64,000 nt of DNA. Origin: CAVXTF01 sp963701375. Lineage in GTDB: Bacteria; Actinomycetota; Acidimicrobiia; Acidimicrobiales; CAVXTF01. The notes beneath the pieces were generated by a model. It was not told where the DNA came from. It ran no database searches and saw only the letters and a list, made by a program, of their open reading frames with translations. Each line of letters begins with the position of its first letter. Within the stretch, counting starts at the first letter, position 1. Location: assembly GCA_963701375.1 (NCBI GenBank), contig CAVOZT010000004.1, forward strand, positions 1,860,001 through 1,924,000. Direction: 5' to 3'. Below are positions 20,563 through 33,252 of the stretch, one piece after another. A program made the position numbers and the translations under genes.

Positions 20563-20917
20563 CATTGTTGTTACCGCCGACGCCAGGTGGCGCCGGGGGC
20601 CAGGACATTTCTGCCTGGCTCTGCATGTCGCCATGCAGATCGGACCATCTCTTTACCGCTTCGCATCAGCGAAGACGGCGCCTGGCATATGGTCTCTGAG
20701 GATTCTGGATCCTGAGCCGCCTTGATGACTAACTCTTGCGAATCCAGCCTTTCCTGCTGATTGACCGCACCCGACACATTGTCACTGCTCTCGCCGTCAT
20801 GGCGACCCCAGATGACTCTGGAACCTAACAGCCACGACTCTTGCGAGGACGAGTAGTGCGGGATACTTCGGTGTTTCCAGCATATAGCCAAGTTTAAAGA
20901 CAGCGCGGTTTTGACCC
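20563..20917 (-). ncRNA. Group I intron at 23S position 2604 (ORF-less, 355 nt)
   Basis: Interrupts 23S after ACAGU (2604); the intron ends in the terminal G and the exon resumes with UCGGUCC. The catalytic core signatures are visible on the minus strand: AATCAGCAGGAAAGG (P3-P4 junction), TCAGAGACCATA (P7 5' strand) and AAGAGATGGTCCGA (P7 3' strand). A peripheral stem contains GAGCCAGGCAGAAATGTCC. No open reading frame of note. It closely resembles the intron at position 1923 in this same gene. Confidence 0.85.
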
Positions 20918-20928
20918 ACTGTCTCACG

Positions 20929-21667
20929 CATGTTCTCCCGTATTACTACGGGCATAGACTATACCTTCACCCTATTTCTAGGGGCCGGCGTGTCATGGCG
21001 CTCTCTAACCGCGTACGGGCTTTCCGTCCGCATTTGTACTGCTTACGCCATCCCCTCGCTGCTGCCTGCGAGGAAGTCGTTACAGGGGCACAACACTCCC
21101 GTGCTACGTAGATGTCGCTCAACATCCACGGCGGATATCCGCTTCGTCTTCGAATAGTTTAGGGTTGAAAACGCGTCAACTTCGCGCGCTAGTTGCAGAA
21201 ATTCCTGACCGCCTCTGACTCCCTCAAGACGAGGAATCAAAGAAAGAGCCCTTCGTACGTGCTCTCGCTTGAAGACCACATACGGCTCTACTTCAGACAG
21301 GAGATTCAGAAGAACTGGGCGGCTCGTGATCACGAGGTCACTTATCCCCGTGCCACGGTCCCTTAAGTAGCCACTTCCTACCAAGGGCCATAGGCTCTCC
21401 AGCCCAGCTCGAGCACTCGTACTCTGTGAGAACGAGACGCTCGCCCGGATGTAGAACCCGAACCGGTATTCCTTCTGTCGGACAAGTTGAAAGTGAATGC
21501 TTCCATCTCCATCCAGAAATCCTGCAACATAGGACGCTTCCGTTGGCTTCATGTGTTGGCCTTCCCTCGGTATTGCCCCACCGTATTGTTCGGTTGTTAC
21601 GTTGGGGTTTCACCGATATGAGCCGGTGGGCACCCAGGAATTACTTCCTGGGGACGCAGTGTTATCT
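20929..21667 (-). mobile_element. Group I intron at 23S position 2593 carrying a homing endonuclease gene
   Basis: Interrupts 23S after GAACGU (2593) and ends in G before CGUGAGACAGU. Length 739 nt. The core 3' strand reads GGTGAAGGTATAGTC near 20960. It belongs to a different group I subtype from the position-2604 and 1923 introns, judged by the core sequence. It contains an endonuclease ORF. Position 2593 is the site of the Chlamydomonas chloroplast intron that encodes I-CreI. Confidence 0.85.
21043..21552 (-). CDS. LAGLIDADG homing endonuclease, I-CreI-like
   Basis: A 169-residue single-motif LAGLIDADG protein; such enzymes act as homodimers that cut intronless alleles and drive homing. 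The motif is YVAGFLDGDGSIHF at residues 8-21 with the catalytic aspartate. Further segments match I-CreI, as I recall that sequence: GSGYLRDRGTGISDLVI for GVGYVRDRGSVSDYIL, and LNYSKTKRISAVDVERHL for LNDSKTRKTTSETVRAVL. Total length is also near 163. The stop TAA lies inside the intron 3' domain. The expected target is the joined exon sequence around 23S 2593. Confidence 0.85.
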   Translation of the reverse strand: MKPTEASYVAGFLDGDGSIHFQLVRQKEYRFGFYIRASVSFSQSTSARAGLESLWPLVGSGYLRDRGTGISDLVITSRPVLLNLLSEVEPYVVFKREHVRRALSLIPRLEGVRGGQEFLQLAREVDAFSTLNYSKTKRISAVDVERHLRSTGVLCPCNDFLAGSSEGMA

Positions 21668-21690
21668 ACGTTCTAAACCCAGCTCGCGTA

Positions 21691-21726
<36 letters not shown>

Positions 21727-21727
21727 G

Positions 21728-21773
<46 letters not shown>

Positions 21774-21977
21774 TCCCGTCGATATGGACTCTTGGGGAAG
21801 ATGAGCCTGTTATCCCCGGGGTACCTTTTATCCGTTGAGCAACGGCGCTTCCACAAGCAACCGCTGGATCACTATGCCCTGCTTTCGCACCTGCTCGACT
21901 AGTAGGTCTCGCAGTCAAGCTCCCTTGTGCCATTGCACTCGACGGCTGATTGCCAACCAGCCTGAGGGAACCTTTGG

Positions 21978-22024
<47 letters not shown>

Positions 22025-22309
22025 ACCTGACGCTGTCCCTGATCCGGATTACGGACCTAGGTTAGGGCCCCGGCACGAAAAGGGTGGTATTTCAAGGTTG
22101 CCTCCACCTCGGCTGGCGCCGAAGCTTCAAAGGCTCCCACCTATCCTACACAATCCGTACCAAAGCTCAACATCAAGCTGCAGTAAAGGTCCACGGGGTC
22201 TTTCCGTCCTGATGCAGCTAACGAGCATCTTTACTCGTAGTTCAATTTCGCCGGGTCTGTGGTTGAGACAGTAGGAAAGTCGTTACGCCATTCGTGCAGG
22301 TCGGAACTT

Positions 22310-23093
<784 letters not shown>

Positions 23094-23420
23094 CACTTTG
23101 TTACTCGCAACGCGATGACGTCAAACACTTCGACGAATCTCGCGGAGCTGGCCAGGACATTTCTGCCTGGCTCCCTATGTCGCCATAGGGGTCGGACTGT
23201 CTCTTCACGTCGCAAGCGGGAATCACTTGCGACGAGCCTCGCGTACAGTCTCTGAGGATCCCTCAAGTACTACAAGGTTTCCTGCTGATTGTCCGCACCG
23301 GTCGGATTGTCACTGTCCATGTGCAACCCAAAATAACGGGGTGTCACACGAACTAGTACCGCCGGATGCTCGGATGTTCCAGCATATAGCGAGGTTTACT
23401 AACGGCCGAGTAGTAACTCC
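23094..23420 (-). ncRNA. Group I intron at 23S position 1923 (ORF-less, 327 nt)
   Basis: Interrupts 23S after AACGGU (1923); the exon resumes CCUAAGGUAGCG after a terminal G. Core signatures on the minus strand: AATCAGCAGGAAACC, CTCAGAGACTGTAC and AAGAGACAGTCCGA. It shares CTATATGCTGGAA near its 5' end and the peripheral stem GAGCCAGGCAGAAATGTCC with the intron at 2604. It is only 28 exon bases from the intron at 1951. Confidence 0.85.
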
Positions 23421-23455
<35 letters not shown>

Positions 23456-24336
23456 AGGTTCAGAGCTTCGCCCGAAGGCTAACCCTTCCCCGTAACCTTC
23501 CGGCACCGGGCAGGCGTCAGAGCGTATACATCGTCTTAGGACTTCGCACGCTCCTGTGTTTTTAGTAAACAGTCGCTTTCCCCTATTCTCTGCGACCCCT
23601 TCGAGCTCAGGACGCGAAGTCCGTCACCCTATGGGGGCCCTCCTTCTCCCTAAGTTACGGAGGTATTTTGCCGAGTTCCTTAACCACAGTTCTCCCGATC
23701 GCCTTGGTATTCTCTACCCGCCCACCTGTGTCGGTTTGGGGTACGGGCACCATGTCAGCTCGCTAGGGGCTTTTCTCGGCAGCATGGGATCAGTGACTTC
23801 GCCTTGACGGCTCGGCATCGCGTCTCAGGATGTATGAGGTCCGGATTTGCCTAGACCTCTCCCTACACGCTTACCCCAGGACAACCAACGCCTGGGCTCA
23901 CCTACCCTCCTGCGTCCCCCCTTCGCTACCCGCCTCGGGTTCGGTCGGTTCGGCCCGAAGGCCAGCCCCTTAGGAGTCCCGAAATTGGGTTGGGCGCGGA
24001 CACGGTGGTACCGGAATATCAACCGGTTGTGCATCGACTACGCCTCTCGGCCTCGCCTTAGCTCCCGACTCACCCTGGGAGGATTAGCCTTCCCCAGGAA
24101 CCCTTGGGCTTTCGGCGGAGGGGTTTCCCACCCCTCTCTCGCTACTCATACCAGGATTCGCACTCGAGCACGCTCCACAACGGTTCACACCGGTGCTTCA
24201 CGGCTGAGCTCGACGCTCCCCTACCACTCCCGCCCGGAATCCCCCTGTCTGCCACCCGAAGGTGGGGACAGAGGCGGAACGGAAATCCGCAGCTTCGGCT
24301 CTTGGCTTGAGCCCCGTTACATTGTCCGCGCAGGAC

Positions 24337-24384
<48 letters not shown>

Positions 24385-25027
24385 GAGCCAACCTCCTGGC
24401 TGTCTTTGCGTTCCCACATCGTTTTCCACTTAGCCAAGAATTTGGGGCCTTAGCTGGCGGTCTGGGCTGTTTCCCTCTCGACCAACGAAGCTCATCCCCC
24501 GTGGTCTCACTGCCAGGCTCTTGAGCATCGGCATTCGGAGTTTGATTGGGGTCGGTAAGCTTGTAGGCCCCCTAACCCATTCAGTGCTCTACCTCCGATG
24601 CTGAACGCCCGACGCTGCACCTAAATGCATTTCGGGGAGAACCAGCTATCACCGAGTTTGATTGGCCTTTCACCCCTATCCACAGGTCATCCCCCCTGTT
24701 TTCAACCAGGGTGGGTTCGGCCCTCCACGGAGTCTTACCCCCGCTTCAGCCTGCCCATGGATAGATCACTCGGCTTCGGGTCTACAGCATGCGACTCTAC
24801 GCCCTATTCAGACTCGCTTTCGCTCCGGCTCCCCCTCCCGGGTTAACCTCGCCACACACCGTAACTCCCTGGCTCATTCTTCAAAAGGCACGCCATCACG
24901 GCCGGCGTAGGCCCACGTGTTGGTGATTAGCTCCACCGAAGTGAAGCCGCACACGCGTAGGTGGGCGCCGACGACGCTCTGACTGTTTGTAAGCCAACGG
25001 TTTCAGGTACTATTTCACTCCCCTCCC

Positions 25028-25061
<34 letters not shown>

Positions 25062-25604
25062 CCGCTATCGGTCGCCTGAGAGTACTTAGCCTTACGAGGT
25101 GGTCCTCGCAGATTCACACCGGCTTTCCCGGATCCGGCGCTACTCGGGATATCCGACCGGAGGCTATGACCTTTCGCATACGGGGCTCTTACCCGCTATG
25201 GCGCGACGTTCCAGAGCGCTTCTGCTAGGTGCATAACTTTGTAACTCCGTGAAGGGTCTGGTGCCCCTTCTGTCAGATCCCACGACCCCGAACCGGCAAC
25301 GCCACCAGGCTATTGCACCGACTCGGTTTAGGCTCTTCCCGTTTCGCTCGCCGCTACTCAGGGAGTCGCTGTTGCTTTCCTCTCCTCGGGGTACTCAGAT
25401 GTTTCAATTCCCCCGGTTCCCTCTCTCTGCCCTATGTGTTCAGGCAGGAGTGACACCCCATTACGGGTGCCGAGTTTCCTCATTCGGACATCCACGGATC
25501 GAAGCTCGGTCGGCAGCTCCCCGTGGCTTATCGCAGCCTCCCACGTCCTTCTTCGGCTTCAGGCGCCAAGGCATCCACCGTTGGCTCTTCGTAGCTTGAA
25601 AACA

Positions 25605-27516
<1,912 letters not shown>

Positions 27517-27709
27517 GACCTCCACCACAGCTTTAAGGCCTTTCGGCTTTGCGGCCGTGGCGAAAATCGGAGAGCCGGCTAAACGTCACTGCAAGCAGCT
27601 TCGTTTTCGCCGACTGGCACAGCACGGATTGTTGTCCGTACAGTGCAAATACTTACAAGGTTCGACCCGAAAGCGCTTGCGCGCCCGCGGATCGCCCGCA
27701 CTGGCTTTT

Positions 27710-27740
27710 GGCATTCACTATTCCGTTTTCAAGGAACGAC
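27710..27740 (-). other. 16S rRNA processing stem, 5' arm
   Basis: Leader sequence about 195 bases upstream of 16S that is complementary to 25752-25782. Its end marks the last base I can assign to the rRNA operon. Confidence 0.75.
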
Positions 27741-27775
27741 AGGCACACACCAAAAGGCGTTGGTTCGTCTGCGTC
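27741..27775. other. Probable contig junction
   Basis: GC content and codon use change abruptly here. To the left is rRNA leader; to the right a repair-enzyme gene begins in mid-domain with no start codon or ribosome site. No transposase, integrase or repeat is present to explain a natural rearrangement. Confidence 0.7.
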
Positions 27776-29047
27776 GCGCCACCCGCGGAGTTCCGCGGCG
27801 ACGCGGCGGCGAACCTCGAGCGACTGCCCGGCGATGCGCCGCTGGCGCTCGCGCAAGGCGCCGAGGCGATCGCGCGCGCTGCGGCGATCGTCGACGCGCT
27901 GCTCGGGACCGGCTTCGAAGGCGAGCCGCATGGGCCGGTCGCAGACGCGATCGCGGCGATCGAGTCCGCCGACGCGCCGGTCGTCGCGATCGACGTGCCG
28001 AGCGGCGTCGACGCCTCGACGGGCGTCGTCGCGGGCGCGGCGGTCGGCGCGGCGGTCACGGTCACCTTCCACGCGGCGAAGCCGGGGCTGTGGATCATCC
28101 CGGGCAAGGCGCACGCCGGCGAGGTGCGGACGCTCGACATCGGGATCCCGCGCGGAGCGCCGAGCGACGCCCGGATCGGGCTGATCGAGGCGAGCGTCCG
28201 CGAGCGGCTCCCGCGCCGCGCCGGCGACACGACGAAGTTCGCCTCGGGCGAGCTCGTCGTCGCCGGCGGCTCGCGCGGGCTGCTCGGCGCGCCGCGGATG
28301 GCCTCGCACTCGGCGATGCGCGCGGGCGCCGGCTACGTGATCGCATGCGTGCCCGCCTCGCTGCAGGACGTGCTCGCAACGGCTGCGACGCCCGAGCTGA
28401 TGACGCGCGGGCTGCCCGAGCAGGACGGATCGCTCGCGCCTTCGGCGGTCGCGGGCGTGCTCGAGAACGTCAGGCCGGGCGGCGCGCTTGCGCTCGGCCC
28501 GGGCCTCGGGCGCAGCGACGGCGCCGTCGCGTTCGCGCGCGAGCTGGCGCGCTCGGCGGACGCTCCGCTCGTGCTCGACGCCGACGGCTTGAACGCGCAC
28601 GCGGGGCGTTTGGAGGAGCTCCGCGCGCGCACGGCGCCGACGGTGCTGACGCCGCACGCCGGCGAGCTCGGACGCCTGCTCGAGCTCGACAGCGCCGAGG
28701 TCGAGCGCGAGCGCCTGCGCCACGTGCGCGACGCCGCCGCGCGCTCGGGCGCGGTCGTCGTGCTGAAGGGCGACGACACGCTCGTCGCCGAGCCGGACGG
28801 GCGCGTGGCGGTCAGCCGCGGCGGCAGCCCGGCGCTTGCGACGGCCGGGACCGGCGACGTGCTGACGGGCGTGATCGGCGCGCTGCTCGCGCAGCGGCTC
28901 GACGCGTTCCTCGCGGCGAGCGCCGGCGTCTGGCTGCATGCGACCGCCGGTCGCGAGGCGGCGCGACGGCAGGGCGCCGCCGAGGGCGTCATCGCAAGCG
29001 ACGTGATCGCCGCGCTGCCGGCCGCGCGTGCGGAGGCCCGCGCGTGA
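27761..29047 (+). CDS. Bifunctional NAD(P)H-hydrate epimerase/dehydratase, 5'-truncated
   Basis: Repairs hydrated NAD(P)H. The remaining N-terminal part (FRGDAAANLERL, DALLGTGFEGEP, IDVPSGVDASTG) is the second half of the YjeF_N epimerase domain. The C-terminal part is a complete dehydratase with ribokinase-like fold: GGSRGLLGAPRMAS, DADGLNAHAG, VVLKGDDTLV and SPALATAGTGDVLTGVIGAL. Roughly the first 75 residues, including the Gly-rich start of the epimerase, are missing. The frame is open to the left only through foreign sequence. The stop overlaps the alr start (GTGA), so this heads an nnr-alr-cca operon. Confidence 0.85.
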   Translation, partial: WFVCVAPPAEFRGDAAANLERLPGDAPLALAQGAEAIARAAAIVDALLGTGFEGEPHGPVADAIAAIESADAPVVAIDVPSGVDASTGVVAGAAVGAAVTVTFHAAKPGLWIIPGKAHAGEVRTLDIGIPRGAPSDARIGLIEASVRERLPRRAGDTTKFASGELVVAGGSRGLLGAPRMASHSAMRAGAGYVIACVPASLQDVLATAATPELMTRGLPEQDGSLAPSAVAGVLENVRPGGALALGPGLGRSDGAVAFARELARSADAPLVLDADGLNAHAGRLEELRARTAPTVLTPHAGELGRLLELDSAEVERERLRHVRDAAARSGAVVVLKGDDTLVAEPDGRVAVSRGGSPALATAGTGDVLTGVIGALLAQRLDAFLAASAGVWLHATAGREAARRQGAAEGVIASDVIAALPAARAEARA

Positions 29048-30243
29048 CGCCGCCGCGCGCGCAGGCGAGCGTCAACGTCGCGGCGATCGAGCGCAACTGC
29101 GCGAGGCTGCGCGGCGAGCTGGGCGAGCGCGGCGAGCTGTGCGCGGTCGTCAAGGCCGACGGATACGGCCATGGCGCCGTGCAGAGCGCGCTCGCGGCGC
29201 TCGCCGGCGGCGCAAGCTGGCTCGCCGTTGCGACCGCCGCCGAGGCGGGCGAGCTGCGCGAGGCGGGCATCGCGACGGCGCCGATCCTCGTGATGGGCGC
29301 GCTGAGCCTGCCCGAGCTGCGCGACGCGCTCGCGCTGGACGCCGACGTCGTCGTCTGGAGCGAGCGCTATGTGCGCGGCGTCGCCGAGGCCGGCGGCGGG
29401 CGCGTGCACGTCAAGCTCGACTCCGGCATGGGCCGCCTCGGCACGCGCGACGCGGCGCTTGCAACGCGCGTGCTCGACGCCGCGCGCGAGGCGCGCGGCG
29501 TGCTCCCTGTCGGGCTGATGACGCACTTCGCGACGGCCGACGAACTCGACGACGAAGGTTTCTTCGCGGGGCAGCTCGACGCGTTCGCGCGCTGGGTGGG
29601 CGAGTGCAAGGGCGTGCAGCCGGAGCTGATCGCGCACGCGGCGAACAGCGCCGCGCTGCTGCGCGACGCGCGCGCACACTTCGACATGGCGCGCTGCGGG
29701 ATCGCCGTCTACGGGATGGACCCGTTCGGCGAGGACCCGGCGCTGCGCACGCTCGAGCCGGCGCTCGAGCTGAGCTCGTACGTCGCCGAGGTCAAGCGCT
29801 GCCGCAGCGGCGAGAGCGCGGGCTACGGGCGGCGCTTCGTCGCCGAGCGCGACACGCAGCTCGGCGTGCTGCCGATCGGCTACGGCGACGGCTGGCGGCG
29901 CGGCTTCTCGAACAACGCCGACGTGCTCGTCGCCGGCGCGCGCCGCCCGCTGGTCGGCACGGTCAGCATGGACAACGTGACGATCGACCTCGGCCCCGAC
30001 CCCGGCGCGGAGCGCCTGCGCGGCGAGCCGGCGACGCTGATCGGCGGCGAGGGCGAGGAGCGGATCACGGCCGAGGAGCTCGCGCGACGGCTGCAGACGA
30101 TCAACTACGAGATCACGTGCGCGCTGACCCCGCGCGTCCCGCGCGTGCACCATCGCGACGGCGTCGCCCTGCAGCTGCTCGCTGCCGGCGGCGGCGCGGA
30201 GGCCGCCGCCTCGGCGCCGTGGCTGCCCGCGCACGATGGCTGA
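29044..30243 (+). CDS. alr: Alanine racemase
   Basis: PLP enzyme that makes D-alanine for peptidoglycan. The PLP lysine is K37 in AVVKADGYGHG, LDSGMGRLG is near residue 125, and AHAANSAALL and the C-terminal beta domain (GVLPIGYGDGWRRGF, GTVSMDNVTIDL) are all present. Length about 399 is slightly long because of a C-terminal Ala-rich tail. GTG start overlapping the upstream stop; the following gene starts eight bases before its stop. Confidence 0.92.
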   Translation: MTPPRAQASVNVAAIERNCARLRGELGERGELCAVVKADGYGHGAVQSALAALAGGASWLAVATAAEAGELREAGIATAPILVMGALSLPELRDALALDADVVVWSERYVRGVAEAGGGRVHVKLDSGMGRLGTRDAALATRVLDAAREARGVLPVGLMTHFATADELDDEGFFAGQLDAFARWVGECKGVQPELIAHAANSAALLRDARAHFDMARCGIAVYGMDPFGEDPALRTLEPALELSSYVAEVKRCRSGESAGYGRRFVAERDTQLGVLPIGYGDGWRRGFSNNADVLVAGARRPLVGTVSMDNVTIDLGPDPGAERLRGEPATLIGGEGEERITAEELARRLQTINYEITCALTPRVPRVHHRDGVALQLLAAGGGAEAAASAPWLPAHDG

Positions 30244-31688
30244 CGCGCTCGACGCCGCGCGCGCGGCGCTCGCCGACCGTCCGGCGTGGCTCGTCGGCGG
30301 CGCGATCCGCGACCGCCTGCTCGGGCGCGAGACGCTCGACCTCGACGTCGTCGTCGACGGCGACCCGGAGCAGGCCGCGCGCGCGATCGCGCGCGCGGCC
30401 GGGCGCGCCGCGTGCTTCGCGCTGTCCGAGGAGTTCGGCGCGTGGCGCGTGTCGGCGCGAGACGCCTCGTGGCAGGTCGACGTCGAGCCGCTGCGCGGCG
30501 GCTCGCTCGAGTCGGACCTCGCGCTTCGCGACTTCACCGTAAACGCGATCGCCGAGCCGCTCGCCGGCGGTCCGGCGATCGACCCGCTCGGCGGCCTCGA
30601 CGATCTCGCCGCGCACCGCCTGCGCCTGGCCTCGCCGCGTGCGTTCGTCGACGACCCGCTGCGCGTGCTGCGCCTCGCGCGCGTGTCGGTCGAGCTCGGC
30701 CTCGTCGCCGAGCCGGAGGCGCTGCGAGCGGCGCGCGCGCACGCGATCGAGCTCGTCGACGTCTCGCCCGAGCGCGTGTTCGTCGAGCTGCGCCGGATCG
30801 TCGCCGCGCGCGAGGCGCTGCGCGGCCTGGAGCTGATGCACGAGCTCGGCGCGACGGCGATCGTGCTGCCCGAGCTCGAGGCGCTGCGCGGCGTCGAGCA
30901 GAACCGCTTCCACCACGCCGACGTCCACGATCACACGCTCGAGGTGCTCGCGCGCTCGATCGAGCTCGAGCGGTTCGCCGTGGGTGAGGAGGTCGAGGGC
31001 GCGGAGGAGCTCGGTCGCGCGCTCGGCGCGCACCGCGCGGCCGCCGCGGCGCTGCTCGCCGAGCCGCTCGCCGACGGGATGACGCGCGGCGAGGGGCTGC
31101 GCTGGGGCGCGCTGCTGCACGACGCGGCCAAGCCGCTGACGCGTGCCGTGCGCCCGATCGACCGCCGCGTGACGTTCCTCGGGCACGACGAGCGCGGGGC
31201 GACGCTCGCGCGCGACGGCCCTCGCTCGCCTGCGCACGAGCGAGCGTCTGCGCGCGCACGTCGCCTCGCTCGTGCGCCATCACCTGCGGCTCGGCTTCCT
31301 CGTGCACGAGCCGCAGCCGCTGCCGCGACGGACCGCGTTCGCGTACCTGCGCGCGACCGAGCCGGTCGAGGTCGACGTGACGCTGCTGTCGGTCGCCGAC
31401 CGGATCGCGACGCGCGGCGACCGCGCCGAGCAGGCGATCGCGGCGCACCTCGACGTCGCGCGCGCGATGCTCGGCGACGCGCTGCGCTGGCGCGCCGAGG
31501 GGCCGGCCGAGCCGCTGCTGCGCGGCGACGAGCTCGTCGCGAGCCTCGAGATCGCTCCCGGCCCGCAGATCGGCGCGCTGCTGGAGGAGCTCGCCGAGGC
31601 GCAGTACGCCGGCGAGATCTTCACGCGCGAGCAGGCGCTCGCGCACCTCGCGCGCCGTCGGCACGACGCTCGGCGGCGATCCGAATAG
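30236..31688 (+). CDS. CCA-adding tRNA nucleotidyltransferase / poly(A) polymerase family with HD domain (frameshifted)
   Basis: Adds or repairs the tRNA 3' CCA end. The head domain has LVGGAIRDRLLGRETLDLDV with the DxD metal pair, then the neck with DDPLRVLRLARVSVEL. The HD-type phosphohydrolase region shows FHHADVHDHTLEVL and LLHDAAKPL. Near 31205 the frame shifts: GATLARD should continue as ALARLRTSERLRAHVASLVRHH, which is found one base on, so GACGGCC probably has an extra G. The span is 484 codons plus one base. ATG start overlaps alr. Confidence 0.82.
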
Positions 31689-31699
31689 GCTTTCGGCCG

Positions 31700-32113
31700 A
31701 TGCGCGACCCCGATTGCATCTTCTGCAAGATCGTCGCCGGCGAGCTGCCGTCGACGATCGTCGACGAGGACGAGCGGACGATCTCGTTCATGGACATCGC
31801 GCCGGCGACGCGCGGGCACGCGCTCGTCGTCCCGCGCGAGCACTCGCCCGACCTGCTCGGCATCGATGCCGAGGACCTGGCGGCCGTCGGTCTCGCCTCG
31901 CAGCGCCTCGCGGCGCGGATCAAGCAGCGGCTGGGCGCCGACGGCGTCAACCTGCTGAACTCGTGCGGCGCGGCCGCGTTCCAGACGGTGTTCCACTTCC
32001 ACATGCACGTGATCCCGCGCTACGAGGGCGATTCGCTGCGGCTGCCGTGGGTGCCGTCGGCGGGCGATTCCGACGAGATCGCCGCCGCGGCGCAGGAACT
32101 GGGCGGCGCATAG
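31700..32113 (+). CDS. HIT family hydrolase
   Basis: A 137-residue histidine-triad protein that hydrolyses nucleoside phosphoramidates or dinucleotides. The triad HFHMHV is at residues 99-103. CIFCK at 6-10 is the usual zinc-binding start of bacterial HinT-like proteins. ATG 11 bases after the tRNA nucleotidyltransferase stop, so probably the same operon. It is in the frame of the first part of the frameshifted upstream gene, which could mislead automatic annotation into a fusion. Confidence 0.9.
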   Translation: MRDPDCIFCKIVAGELPSTIVDEDERTISFMDIAPATRGHALVVPREHSPDLLGIDAEDLAAVGLASQRLAARIKQRLGADGVNLLNSCGAAAFQTVFHFHMHVIPRYEGDSLRLPWVPSAGDSDEIAAAAQELGGA

Positions 32114-32163
32114 CGAATGCCCAGAACGCTACATCCGGCCTGCAGGCGTGTTGGGGGGCAGTA

Positions 32164-32829
32164 ATGAAACGTACATACGCAGCCATCCTCGCGAGCTTCG
32201 CGCTCGTCCTCGTGCTTCCGGGCGTCGCGCCCGCGACGATCGCCGAAGTCGGCGTGATCCCGGCGACGACGCCTGAAACCGTCCCCAGCTGTCCCGCGAG
32301 CCCCTGCCTGGCCGTCAGCCGCACGACCGGCTTCCAGGTCAAGGTCGCGACGAACACGACGCTGATGGACGCGCCGAAGGCGGGCTCGGTCGTCGCCTGG
32401 GCGATCACGCTCGGCAAGCCGAACGCGACGCAGGTCAAGTTCTTCAACGCCAACGAGGGCGGCCCCGCAGAAGCCGGCATCGCGATCCTGCGCGCCGAAA
32501 AGAGCCCGAACCTGACGTACAAACTGGTCGCGGCGAGCCCGACCGTGAAACTCGAAAAGTACTTCGGCAAGTCGGCGCAGTTCCCGCTCGAAACGTCGAT
32601 CAAGGTGAAGAAGGGCGACATCGTCGCGCTGACCGTGCCGACGTGGGCGCCGGCGCTGGCGCTCGGCTTCGGCAAGGACACCTCGTGGCGCGCGAGCCGC
32701 GAAAAGAAGCAGTGCGCGAGCACGAGCTCGCAGAGCACGCAGACCTCCGTCGGCACGGCCGTGCAGTACTTCTGCCTGTATCAGACCGCGCGCCTGACCT
32801 ACAGCGCGACGCTGATCTCGACGCCGTAG
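32164..32829 (+). CDS. Exported protein of unknown function
   Basis: A 221-residue product with a clear signal peptide (MKRTYAAILASFALVLVLPG, cleavage after APA). The mature part is rich in beta-prone Thr/Val/Lys segments and has cysteines at two conserved-looking pairs (SCPASPCLA near 45 and a pair near 180 and 198). GGGGGG lies upstream of the ATG. I recognise no domain. Similar orphan exported proteins seem frequent in Solirubrobacterales, but I cannot verify that here. Confidence 0.7.
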   Translation: MKRTYAAILASFALVLVLPGVAPATIAEVGVIPATTPETVPSCPASPCLAVSRTTGFQVKVATNTTLMDAPKAGSVVAWAITLGKPNATQVKFFNANEGGPAEAGIAILRAEKSPNLTYKLVAASPTVKLEKYFGKSAQFPLETSIKVKKGDIVALTVPTWAPALALGFGKDTSWRASREKKQCASTSSQSTQTSVGTAVQYFCLYQTARLTYSATLISTP

Positions 32830-32856
32830 ACGCCCGGGGCTGAGCGGCGCCGCGCG

Positions 32857-33252
32857 CTACGGCGCGGAGGCGCCGCCGGACGGGCTCGATCCGGCGGCGG
32901 ATTTTTCGGGTTCTTTTTCTTTTTCGGCCGAGGACCCGCCGGAAGGCGTGGCTTCTTTCGATTCGCCGGCGCCGCTGGAGCTGCCGCCGCTGGCCGGTTC
33001 TTCGGTCGCTTCGTTGCCGCCCGATTCGTTCGCGGGGCTTTCGGATTTCGAGCTGCTCGTTTTGCCGGTGCTCGTCGTCGACGTCGAGGTCGTCTGCGCC
33101 GCGGCCTTTTCGGCGCTCGTGTCGTTCGGCGGCGTGATTTCGGGCGTGCTCTTCGGGATCGCGTCGGACGCGCTGCTGCCGCCGCCACATGCTCCGAGCG
33201 TCGCGGCGCCGAGCAGCAGCGCGAGCGCAAGCGCGACGGCGCTGGCCTTCAA
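32857..33252 (-). CDS. Low-complexity lipoprotein
   Basis: About 131 residues. A lipoprotein signal ends LLGAATLGAC; after the cysteine nearly everything is S, T, G, E, K, P and A. It is likely a surface-tethered spacer-like protein. The TTG start overlaps the TGA of the upstream zinc-ribbon gene (TTGA), which is the main support for this start. No known function. Confidence 0.65.
   Translation of the reverse strand: MKASAVALALALLLGAATLGACGGGSSASDAIPKSTPEITPPNDTSAEKAAAQTTSTSTTSTGKTSSSKSESPANESGGNEATEEPASGGSSSGAGESKEATPSGGSSAEKEKEPEKSAAGSSPSGGASAP

Noticed and set aside
27653..30537. Very long open frames antisense to nnr, alr and the tRNA nucleotidyltransferase
   Set aside because: High GC removes stop codons from all frames; products are Arg/Ala-rich with no domains, while the plus-strand frames carry clear family motifs.
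30236..32113. Apparent fusion of the tRNA nucleotidyltransferase with the HIT protein
   Set aside because: The linker is Arg-rich nonsense produced by a frameshift; the true C-terminal sequence lies in another frame and HIT has its own ATG.
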